From Flavobacteriales bacterium UBA1995 (GTDB taxonomy: Bacteria; Bacteroidota; Bacteroidia; Flavobacteriales_D; Sanyastnellaceae): a stretch of 6,047 nt of DNA. The position numbers were made by a program, and so were the translations under genes. Shown here in pieces: positions 1 through 5,988 of the stretch. Where the stretch lies: positions 5,772 through 11,818 of the forward strand of contig DDCX01000008.1 of NCBI GenBank assembly GCA_002336475.1, given 5' to 3'. The notes under the pieces were generated by a model. The model made no database searches. It was not told the DNA's origin and saw only the letters and a program-made list of their open reading frames with translations. How positions within the stretch are numbered: position 1 is the first letter of the stretch; every line of letters starts with the position of its first letter.

Positions 1-170
1 GACTCTTCATCAGTAAAGTTCCGGTACTTGATGGTGGTGCCGTCAACGGGGCTGTTACCAAGCGGAGTGAACTGGAGTTCAATGTTGTGCTCGCCACCGA
101 ATTGCTTCTGGGCGTTGGCCGTGACTGCGAAAAGGGCAACCAGGGCGAGGGCAGACAGGATGTGCTTCAT
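1..170 (-). CDS. Secreted protein, probable outer-membrane beta-barrel protein (N-terminal fragment)
   Basis: The gene begins at the ATG complementary to 168-170 and runs off the left edge, leaving 56 complete codons with no stop. Residues 1-20 form a clear Sec signal peptide: a lysine at position 2, a hydrophobic core (ILSALALVALFAV) and a likely signal peptidase I site after TANA, giving a mature start of QKQFGGEHN. There is no lipobox cysteine. The mature N-terminus contains NIELQFTPLGNSPV followed by GTTIKYRNF. This resembles the first strand of Bacteroidota outer-membrane beta-barrel proteins, which often open with a similar 'FTPLG..P' and 'IKYR.F' pattern. That resemblance is from memory, and the fragment is too short to prove the fold. 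No Shine-Dalgarno sequence precedes the start; the upstream bases are A/T-rich (a 10-bp AAAAATTTTT palindrome at 182-191). The gene is divergent from the decarboxylase, and nothing links the two functionally. The secreted call is firm; the barrel call is moderate. Confidence 0.8.
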   Translation of the reverse strand, partial: MKHILSALALVALFAVTANAQKQFGGEHNIELQFTPLGNSPVDGTTIKYRNFTDEE

Positions 171-284
171 CTTGAGGTTTCAAAAATTTTTCCGAGCGCA
201 AGAAAAGCAATTCCCGGTTAGGACCTGAACATATCCACGTCTTTTCCACATAGTGCGCTGTTGAAGTGCTGCAAATCAGGCAAA

Positions 285-292
285 TAATTTCA
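285..292 (+). promoter_or_regulatory. Possible Bacteroidota-type promoter for the decarboxylase gene
   Basis: The octamer TAATTTCA partly matches the Bacteroidota -7 consensus TAnnTTTG, differing at the last two bases. A TTG at 261-263 lies 21 nt upstream, within the range seen for the -33 element. Transcription would start near 299, leaving a leader of about 40 nt before the ATG at 338. It would also place the alternative GTG at 266 upstream of the transcript. The match is imperfect and could be chance in this A/T-rich intergenic stretch. Confidence 0.25.
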
Positions 293-337
293 GGCAGTCC
301 TGTGGAAATATGTGCAAATCGTCCGGATTTTTGCGCA

Positions 338-1801
338 ATGTTGGAGCCGCTGCACCCCCTTTTAAGACAGGCGTTTGACCCAGAGCGTTTTTTGCTCTTG
401 GGGCAACAGATTTTGCAGGATGCTGTCCATCACCTAAAAGAGGCGCAAAGCAAAGTGAGAGAAAGGTCCATGCCCTGGACGCCTCCGGAAGACGAGAAGT
501 TGTTCTGGGAGGCGAGGTTGGATGCTCCTGAGGGATTGGCGGCATTGTTGAATCTTGTGGGCCAACGGTCGAATGCTTTGCAGGACCCGCGATATATGGG
601 GCATCAGGTGGCCGCACCTTTTCCTGAGGGGGCTTTGGTGGGGTTGGTCACGGACTTGCTGAACAACGGAGGCGCTGTGTATGAGATGGGTCCCACCAAC
701 TCAGCCATGGAAGAGGTGTTGATGGCGCGGATTGGCAGCTTAATGGGCCTGCCCGATGGGTGTGGGGGCATTTTGTGTCACGGAGGAACCTTGGCCAACC
801 TGGTGGCTTTATTGGCTGCGCGCAGGAGGGCGGGTAGAGGTGGGGTGGACACGTGGGTCGATGGCGACGGTGTGAAAGGGGCGGTTTTGGTCTCCGAGCA
901 AGCACACTATTGTGTGGACCGGGCTGTCAGAATTATGGGGTGGGGTGCTGAGGGTGTGGGACTGGTTCAGACAGACGGCCAACACAAGATGACCCGTTCT
1001 GGATTGGAAGCGGCCATGCAGGCCATGCAAGAGAAGGGGCGCAAGGTGGTGGCTGTTGTGGGAAGCGCCTGTACAACGAGCTCTGGTGCTTACGACGACC
1101 TGAATGTTGTGGCAGATTTTGCTGAGCAATACGGTTTTTGGTTTCACGTTGATGGGGCGCACGGAGCTCCAGCGGCCTTCAGTGCGCGGCACCGGCACTT
1201 GGTCTCTGGCATGGAGCGGGCTGACAGCGTGGCCATGGATTTTCACAAGATCATGGGTGTTCCCGCTTTGTGTACAGGGTTGTTTTTTCGTGCTCAGGAA
1301 ATGAGCTTTTTGCCGTTTACCCAGTCGGCTGAATACCTGTGGAGCGATGCGGAAGACCCGGAGTGGTGGAACTTTGGAAAGCGAACTTTCGAGTGCACCA
1401 AACGGATGTTGTCGACGCGTGTGGCTGCCGTGCTTGAGGAATACGGGTCAGAGATCTGGGGGGTGCTCGTTGACCGCCTCTTTGGATTGGGTCAGGAGAT
1501 GGCAGAGCGCATTGTGGAACGTGGGGACAAGGGTTGGCAATTGGCGATGGAGCCGGAGGCCAACATTGTGTGCTTTCGTTACCTACCGGTTCAATTCGCG
1601 GATGTTGAGCAAGAAAATGCGTTCACGCTGAAACTGAGACAGACCCATTTGGAGCGGGGGCCCCAATACATCGTGCAAACCAAGTTTTCGGGCAAGGTGT
1701 GGTTGCGTTGCACCCTGATGAACCCACTGACACAAGCAGCGGATGTGGTAGAACTATTGGACCGCATTGAGGACCTGGCGAAGCAGGTCCAGCAGATGTG
1801 A
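338..1801 (+). CDS. PLP-dependent group II amino-acid decarboxylase, substrate unassigned
   Basis: This 487-aa cytoplasmic enzyme belongs to the pyridoxal-phosphate-dependent group II decarboxylases (fold type I; relatives act on aromatic amino acids, glutamate, 2,4-diaminobutyrate or aspartate). Family landmarks, counted from the ATG at 338, come in the expected order: DPRYMGH at 83-89, the cofactor-pocket loop HGGTLAN at 148-154, VVAVVGSACTTSSGAYDD at about 237-254, HVDGAHG at 270-276 with Asp272 expected to contact the pyridine nitrogen, and DFHK at 301-304 with Lys304 as the Schiff-base lysine. Length is normal for the family and the frame is intact. The frame is also open from a GTG at 266, but the extra 24 residues are not family-like and overlap the possible promoter, so the ATG is preferred. 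The gene is divergent from the outer-membrane gene and convergent with glmS, 5 bp away. Family and catalytic competence are well supported. The substrate cannot be read from the sequence: the lab-characterised relatives usually have HVDAA and DxHKW here. Confidence 0.9.
   Translation: MLEPLHPLLRQAFDPERFLLLGQQILQDAVHHLKEAQSKVRERSMPWTPPEDEKLFWEARLDAPEGLAALLNLVGQRSNALQDPRYMGHQVAAPFPEGALVGLVTDLLNNGGAVYEMGPTNSAMEEVLMARIGSLMGLPDGCGGILCHGGTLANLVALLAARRRAGRGGVDTWVDGDGVKGAVLVSEQAHYCVDRAVRIMGWGAEGVGLVQTDGQHKMTRSGLEAAMQAMQEKGRKVVAVVGSACTTSSGAYDDLNVVADFAEQYGFWFHVDGAHGAPAAFSARHRHLVSGMERADSVAMDFHKIMGVPALCTGLFFRAQEMSFLPFTQSAEYLWSDAEDPEWWNFGKRTFECTKRMLSTRVAAVLEEYGSEIWGVLVDRLFGLGQEMAERIVERGDKGWQLAMEPEANIVCFRYLPVQFADVEQENAFTLKLRQTHLERGPQYIVQTKFSGKVWLRCTLMNPLTQAADVVELLDRIEDLAKQVQQM
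1771..1790 (-). terminator. Hairpin at the convergent junction, possible 3' end of the glmS transcript
   Basis: GGACCTG and CAGGTCC form a perfect 7-bp inverted repeat around a 6-nt loop. The repeat lies within the last codons of the decarboxylase gene (E-D-L-A-K-Q-V), 8 nt before its stop codon. Read on the minus strand, it begins 16 nt after the glmS stop and the loop contains UUCG. Neither strand has a T-run after the stem, so it is not a canonical intrinsic terminator. It could be a 3'-end stabiliser, a weak bidirectional terminator or simply a by-product of coding sequence. Confidence 0.3.
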
Positions 1802-1806
1802 AGAGG

Positions 1807-3654
1807 TTACTCGACGGTCACGCTCTTTGCAAGGTTCCGTGGCTGGTCTACGTTGCGGTCGAGTTTGACTGCAATGTGGTAGCTCAGCAATTGGAAGGGT
1901 ATGGTGCTCAACAAAGGCACAAGCGCGTCATCAGCGGCGTGCACCTCAATGACAAACTCGGCCATTCTAGCGACCTCTTTATCTCCAGCGGTGACAATGG
2001 CGATCACCCTTCCTCCGCGGGCTTTTACTTCTTGAATGTTGGAAACGACCTTTTCGTAATGGGCGTCTTTCGTGGCCACGAAGAAGACCGGCATGTTTTC
2101 ATCGATCAGCGCGATGGGGCCGTGCTTCATTTCAGCTGCAGGGTAGCCCTCGGCATGGATGTAGCTGATCTCTTTGAGTTTGAGTGCTCCTTCAAGGGCA
2201 ACCGGGAAGTTGTATCCCCGGCCTAGAAAAAGCGCATTTGGAACATTCTTGAATGCTTCAGCAATGGCCTCAATCTCGGACTCCTTCGTCATCAGGGCCT
2301 CGACTTTTTCGGGAATGCCATTGAGCTCTACAAGGAGGCGGTTGAACCGCTGCTCGTCCAACACTTGACGCAGGCGACCAACCCTGATGGCCACTAAAGC
2401 AAGCACTGCAAGCTGGGCAGTGAACGCCTTGGTTGAGGCCACTCCAATTTCTGGGCCCGCGTGGGTGTATGCGCCACTGTGCGACTCGCGTGAGATGCTC
2501 GAGCCGACAACATTACAGATTCCAAAAACATGAGCGCCCCGCTCTTTGGCCATTCTGATGGCGGCGAGGGTATCGGCTGTCTCTCCGGATTGACTGATCG
2601 CAATCAGAATGTCTCCCTTCCCAAGGACGGGGTTTCGGTAACGGAATTCGCTGGCATACTCTACCTCCACCGGTATGCGGGCAAAGTCTTCGAACATGTA
2701 TTCCGCAATCAAACCGGCGTGCCAACTGGTGCCACAAGCGACAATGATGAGGCGCTTGGCTTCTGTCCACATTTCTGTGTGGTCGTCGATTCCGGCCATG
2801 CGAATGGCTTCATGTCCCAAACGGAGTCTTCCCCGCAAGCAGTCTGCGATTGACCGTGGCTGCTCATGAATTTCTTTGAGCATAAAATGGTCATACCCCC
2901 CTTTTTCGATGGACTCCATGGCCATCTCCAACTCGGTGACCACGGGCGTCACTTTGTGGTTTCGTGTGGTGCGGATTTTCAATCCACCGGCGAGGGAAAT
3001 GCGGGCTACTTCTTCGTCTTCGAGGTACACCACGTTTTTGGTATACTCAATGATGGGGGTCGCGTCGGAGGCGATGAAATACTCACCGTCACCAATTCCA
3101 ATAACCAACGGGCTGGACTTTCGCGCCAGCACCATTTCTTCTGGACGGGTGGTATCTACAACGGCGATGGCATAAGCCCCAACGACTTCGTTGAGGGCCA
3201 CCCGAGTTGCTTCAAAGAGATCGAGTCCCTCTGACTTCATCATGATCTCTTCGATCAAATGGACCAACACCTCAGTGTCGGTGTCGCTGTAGAAGGTGTG
3301 TCCACGGCTGGTCAAGGTTTCCTTGAGCGCGTGGTAGTTCTCTATGATGCCGTTGTGGATGAGGGCAAGACGGCCATTGCCACTGAGGTGAGGGTGGGCG
3401 TTGACATCGTTGGGGGGGCCGTGAGTGGCCCAGCGCGTGTGCCCAATGCCTGAAGTGCCAGAAGGCACTGTGCCCGACATGTGCTCCAGCAGGTCGTCAA
3501 CCTTTCCTTTGCGCCTGTGGTGGTTGAGCTTACCATCTCGAGAAAGGACGGCAATACCAGCGCTGTCATACCCCCGATATTCCAACCTCTTCAAGCCTTT
3601 AATGAGCAGAGGAAAGGCTTCTTGTTCTCCCAGATATCCAACGATGCCGCACAT
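1807..3654 (-). CDS. glmS: Glutamine--fructose-6-phosphate aminotransferase (isomerizing)
   Basis: GlmS converts fructose-6-phosphate and glutamine to glucosamine-6-phosphate and glutamate in the cytoplasm, the first step towards UDP-GlcNAc for peptidoglycan and LPS. The 615-aa product is full length (E. coli GlmS is 609). It opens with MCGIVGYLG, so Cys2 becomes the N-terminal nucleophile of the class II glutaminase domain (about 1-220). That domain also carries YRGYDSAG at 26-33, GHTRWATHG at 71-79, NGIIENY at 101-107 and SDTDTE at 123-128. Two SIS sugar-phosphate isomerase domains follow: the first has GGYDHFMLKEIHEQP at 252-266, ACGTSWHA at 306-313, SQSGETADT at 354-362 and STKAFTAQ at 407-414; the second has GRGYNFPVALEGALKLKEIS at 478-497 and EMKHGP at 508-513. 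The C-terminal tail NVDQPRNLAKSVTVE is intact, with Lys610 matching the E. coli lysine known to form a Schiff base with the sugar. It is the last gene of the minus-strand operon, 36 bp after the lipoprotein gene. No Shine-Dalgarno and no glmS ribozyme is seen; the 36-bp gap is too short for one. Confidence 0.98.
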   Translation of the reverse strand: MCGIVGYLGEQEAFPLLIKGLKRLEYRGYDSAGIAVLSRDGKLNHHRRKGKVDDLLEHMSGTVPSGTSGIGHTRWATHGPPNDVNAHPHLSGNGRLALIHNGIIENYHALKETLTSRGHTFYSDTDTEVLVHLIEEIMMKSEGLDLFEATRVALNEVVGAYAIAVVDTTRPEEMVLARKSSPLVIGIGDGEYFIASDATPIIEYTKNVVYLEDEEVARISLAGGLKIRTTRNHKVTPVVTELEMAMESIEKGGYDHFMLKEIHEQPRSIADCLRGRLRLGHEAIRMAGIDDHTEMWTEAKRLIIVACGTSWHAGLIAEYMFEDFARIPVEVEYASEFRYRNPVLGKGDILIAISQSGETADTLAAIRMAKERGAHVFGICNVVGSSISRESHSGAYTHAGPEIGVASTKAFTAQLAVLALVAIRVGRLRQVLDEQRFNRLLVELNGIPEKVEALMTKESEIEAIAEAFKNVPNALFLGRGYNFPVALEGALKLKEISYIHAEGYPAAEMKHGPIALIDENMPVFFVATKDAHYEKVVSNIQEVKARGGRVIAIVTAGDKEVARMAEFVIEVHAADDALVPLLSTIPFQLLSYHIAVKLDRNVDQPRNLAKSVTVE

Positions 3655-3690
3655 GCCCGTAAAGTTAACGCTGCGGTGGCCTTTAAAGGG

Positions 3691-4968
3691 TCATTGGGAC
3701 CACGTAACTACAAATTGGGCGGGCGTTTCAGAGAGGGGGCCATTGAAGATGACCTGTTCCATAGCAACAGAGGACAGCTCTGAGTAGAGGTAGACATAGC
3801 GGCGTACTTCTTCACCATTCAACCGCCGCTGCGCATACACAGGCATATTCAGGGTGTAGGCGTTGGTTTCAGGGTTGAAACCGCCGTCGTATGCCACTCC
3901 TGGAGATGTGGCTTCTGGGGTGAGTTCTATGCCGCCCGCTTCTCGCCTCAGAAAAGCGGTGAGAAAGTTGGGCTTGCCCAGCTTGGATACGCGTTGGTCC
4001 ACGGGTAGAAGTATTTCTGCTCGGTTTATCACAGCACCCTCGGGCAAATTCAACGCGTCAAGCCCCATCAAATCAAGGCGCAAATAGGAGCCCCCGGCGC
4101 CGAGAAGAACGACTTGATCGGTGGCCTCTGTAGGAAGGCTGTCGTTGAGGGCGGTGTACGGAGCCGGCCAAACATGTCTGAAGTGGGTTGCCCTTGCAGC
4201 ATTGCCGTTCAGCACCAAGTCATAGCTGGTGGTGTCCGTGCTGTTGTGGTAGTGGATGCGCATGTATGAAACGCCTACCGTGGGTTCGAGGCTGACAATG
4301 CCTCCTCCACCAGATTCTGATCGCACTGCAATGCCCTTGAACCATTTGCGCCATTCATCATTGCTTGAGAACACACTGGTGTCTGCGTCCAAAATGGTCT
4401 GGCCAAAGGACGGCTTAAGCATGATGCGCACTTGGGCGCCCAAAGTGTCGCTGCCGTTGTAGACGGGTTCGGTTGGGTGCATTTGCACAGGCTGTCGGCT
4501 GGGATCGACCTTGTTGTCATTTATGATCGGCAGCCTAGACTGGGCGTAATAGGAGCTGTCGAAGCTCATGGTGTCCGCAAGGAGGTCTACGCGAAGTTGT
4601 TGGTCGAAGCTTTGGCCAAAGGATGGTCCGTTGTGCTTCAAGGTGAGCACGACGCTGTCACAAATTGGACTTTCGCCGAAATCGATGGAGGTTTCAGAAA
4701 GCCTTAATTCGGCGGAGAACCAAGCCTCAGAAAAACCGCTAACGGGATCTATAGTGCTCCCCAGCAGCAACCTGCTGCGCTCGTCTGTGCGCAACGAGTC
4801 TACGGGCACCATGTCCAGTGCAAATTCTAAAGTATCTGTATTCAAAACCAGAAGCTCCTCCTCTGGTTGAAGTGCCAGTCCTATGTTGTTGTCCGGCTTA
4901 CGACACCCCCCTAGAGAGAGGGTGAAGAGTGATAAACCAAGAATAAAGCACTTTCCTGTATTCCGCAT
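3691..4968 (-). CDS. DUF4270-type lipoprotein
   Basis: This is a predicted 425-aa exported lipoprotein. Residues 1-21 form a signal peptide (RNTGK basic end, FILGLSLFTLSL core) ending in the lipobox LGGC, with Cys22 the expected lipidated residue, followed by RKPDNN. Beyond the signal there is no membrane segment, and the mature protein reads as beta-rich. Features I associate with the Bacteroidota DUF4270 family are LLLGSTIDPVSG at 67-78, the DSVVLTL strand at 104-110 and WFKGIAVRS at 209-217. Its position between a glycogen-synthase-like gene and glmS also fits. Family assignment is by recall of pattern and context, not by search, and the family has no established function. The gene starts at the ATG complementary to 4966-4968. 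It follows the synthase-like gene by 120 bp and precedes glmS by 36 bp on the same strand, so co-transcription is likely. An envelope role linked to glucosamine supply is inference only. Confidence 0.85.
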   Translation of the reverse strand: MRNTGKCFILGLSLFTLSLGGCRKPDNNIGLALQPEEELLVLNTDTLEFALDMVPVDSLRTDERSRLLLGSTIDPVSGFSEAWFSAELRLSETSIDFGESPICDSVVLTLKHNGPSFGQSFDQQLRVDLLADTMSFDSSYYAQSRLPIINDNKVDPSRQPVQMHPTEPVYNGSDTLGAQVRIMLKPSFGQTILDADTSVFSSNDEWRKWFKGIAVRSESGGGGIVSLEPTVGVSYMRIHYHNSTDTTSYDLVLNGNAARATHFRHVWPAPYTALNDSLPTEATDQVVLLGAGGSYLRLDLMGLDALNLPEGAVINRAEILLPVDQRVSKLGKPNFLTAFLRREAGGIELTPEATSPGVAYDGGFNPETNAYTLNMPVYAQRRLNGEEVRRYVYLYSELSSVAMEQVIFNGPLSETPAQFVVTWSQ

Positions 4969-5027
4969 GCGGAGTTGTGGTTTCAGGCGACCAAGATCGT
5001 TTAGAAAAAAGGGTGTGCAATGGCCGT

Positions 5028-5061
5028 TGAGGACCTTCCGCCCCGTGTGGGTTGGTCCTCA
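5028..5061 (-). other. Hairpin in the gap between the synthase-like and lipoprotein genes
   Basis: TGAGGACC at 5028-5035 and GGTCCTCA at 5054-5061 form a perfect 8-bp stem. Inside it, CCC and GGG around a 4-nt loop can add a small second stem after an asymmetric internal loop. On the transcribed minus strand a six-T run (5005-5010) follows, but 17 nt beyond the stem, too far for a standard intrinsic terminator. Possible roles are partial attenuation, a processing site that separates the first cistron, or 3'-end protection. Structure is seen; function is unknown. Confidence 0.4.
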
Positions 5062-5066
5062 GGTAG

Positions 5067-5083
5067 GATACGCTTAACGTATC
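5067..5083 (-). repeat. Short inverted repeat just after the synthase-like gene
   Basis: GATACG and CGTATC form a perfect 6-bp inverted repeat around a 5-nt spacer, starting 5 nt after the stop codon on the minus strand. It is A/T-rich with no T-run behind it, so it would be a weak hairpin. It stands immediately upstream of the 8-bp stem at 5028-5061, making two tandem dyads in a 120-bp gap. It could also be a protein-binding site. Confidence 0.3.
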
Positions 5084-5088
5084 GATTC

Positions 5089-5919
5089 TTATCCCTCAAC
5101 GGCCTCCTGCTTTCCCTCCAGAATACTGTCGTAGAAAGTGGTCATTTCGGCAGAACTCAACTCAGGCTCCATGTACCTCATGGTGGGCAAGGTGAGGCTT
5201 TCAAACGCGGCCTGCGTGTCTTCGGTCAGAACCTCTGATCCTGCAACGACGGCGTCCGAGTGCTCCATGGCAATCTTGTTCATCGCGTCGAATGTGGGAA
5301 GCTTGAGGTTTCCTACCAAGTCGGCAGAAATTCCATCGTAGGCAATCTTCTCGTGCAGACTGCCATTGAGGGTTCCCTTGAACCCTTCATCGTAGATGCT
5401 GGAGATGATTTTGGTGTCTGCAAAGTGTGCATCACCTTGGAACATTTGCTTCGCATAGAGCGGAACAAGCGACGTCATCCAGCCGTGGCAGTGAATGATG
5501 TCTGGAGCCCAGCTCAATTTCCGGACCGTCTCGAGGACACCTCTGGCAAAAAAGATGGCGCGTTCGTCGTTGTCGGGGACCAGCTTGTCTTTGGCGTCAA
5601 ACCAGGTAACCTTCTTCTTAAAATACTGCTCGTTATCGATGAAGTAAACCTGCATCCGGGCCGTGGGAATAGAGGCCACTTTGATGATGAGGGGATGATC
5701 CGTATCGTTTACGTTAAGGTTCATGCCGCTCAGGCGAATAACCTCGTGAAGCTGATGCCTGCGCTCATTGATTACGCCGAATCGGGGCATAAAAACCCTG
5801 ATTTCACGCCCTCTTTCATGAATGCTTTGAGGGATGACGCGGCTGGCTTTGCTGATCGGGCTTTCCGGAAGAAAAGGCTGAATTGCTTGACTGACGTATA
5901 GAATGCGGGTCTTGCTCAT
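5089..5919 (-). CDS. Glycogen/starch synthase-like protein, GT5 N-terminal domain only
   Basis: The 276-aa product resembles the N-terminal Rossmann half of GT5 starch/glycogen synthases and matches the stand-alone 'glycogen/starch synthase' of about 270 aa I recall from Flavobacteriia. Recognisable segments are RILYVSQAIQPFLPE at 5-19, RGREIRVFMPRFGVINERR at 36-54, HQLHEVIRLSGMNL at 55-68, MQVYFIDNEQYF at 89-100, DNDERAIFFARGVLE at 116-130 and PDIIHCHGWMTSLVPLY at 139-155. Canonical GlgA is about 480 aa; the C-terminal GT-B half that holds most of the nucleotide-sugar site is absent. The usual KxGGL motif near residue 15-20 is also missing, with PESPISKAS in its place. It is therefore unlikely to be an active glycogen synthase alone, despite the usual name. 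The frame is open to a TTG at 5988, but that triplet is the -33 element of a strong promoter match, so the ATG at 5919 is chosen. It is the first gene of the operon with the lipoprotein gene and glmS. The family is secure; the function is unknown. Confidence 0.9.
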   Translation of the reverse strand: MSKTRILYVSQAIQPFLPESPISKASRVIPQSIHERGREIRVFMPRFGVINERRHQLHEVIRLSGMNLNVNDTDHPLIIKVASIPTARMQVYFIDNEQYFKKKVTWFDAKDKLVPDNDERAIFFARGVLETVRKLSWAPDIIHCHGWMTSLVPLYAKQMFQGDAHFADTKIISSIYDEGFKGTLNGSLHEKIAYDGISADLVGNLKLPTFDAMNKIAMEHSDAVVAGSEVLTEDTQAAFESLTLPTMRYMEPELSSAEMTTFYDSILEGKQEAVEG

Positions 5920-5957
5920 GAATCTTTGGGTTCCGGGGAATGATAACAGGCTTGTAT

Positions 5958-5988
5958 CAAATATACGCCGAATAAGGCGGAATTTCAA
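5958..5988 (-). promoter_or_regulatory. Bacteroidota housekeeping-type promoter of the synthase-like/lipoprotein/glmS operon
   Basis: On the minus strand, TTG (complement of 5986-5988) is followed after exactly 20 nt by TATATTTG (complement of 5958-5965). This is a full match to the Bacteroidota primary sigma consensus TTG - 19 to 21 nt - TAnnTTTG. Transcription would start near 5951, giving a leader of about 30 nt before the ATG at 5919. There is no Shine-Dalgarno sequence, as is usual in this phylum. The spacer contains a short dyad (CGCC and GGCG, 5966-5979). Confidence 0.75.
5966..5979. promoter_or_regulatory. Small dyad in the promoter spacer, possible operator
   Basis: CGCC and GGCG form a 4-bp inverted repeat around a 6-nt A/T-rich spacer (GAATAA). 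The dyad abuts the -7 element and lies wholly between -33 and -7, where a bound repressor would block RNA polymerase. Four base pairs are easily met by chance, so this is a weak candidate. Confidence 0.15.

Noticed and set aside
180..214. Promoter-like TTG - 19 nt - AATTTTTG on the minus strand upstream of the outer-membrane gene
   Set aside because: It misses the conserved first T of the -7 element and would leave a leader of only about 3 nt before the ATG.
266..337. GTG start at 266 adding 24 residues to the decarboxylase
   Set aside because: The extension is not family-like, overlaps a possible promoter, and an ATG at 338 begins family-like sequence.
1798..2226. Plus-strand open frame of 142 codons overlapping glmS
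   Set aside because: It lies wholly antisense to the glmS C-terminal domain, has no family features, and would start inside the decarboxylase stop region.
3680..3689. Perfect palindrome CCTTTAAAGG between the lipoprotein gene and glmS
   Set aside because: It is a gapless 10-bp palindrome that cannot form a hairpin with a loop, and no partner site or other regulatory context supports it.
1767..5036. Ten-base exact repeat TTGAGGACCT at 1767-1776 and 5027-5036, both feeding GGACC/GGTCC hairpins
   Set aside because: Ten-base matches are expected by chance many times in 6 kb, and one copy is explained by coding sequence.
5260..5901. Plus-strand open frame of 213 codons
   Set aside because: It is the antisense shadow of the synthase-like gene, whose minus-strand frame shows clear family motifs; the long frame follows from codon composition.
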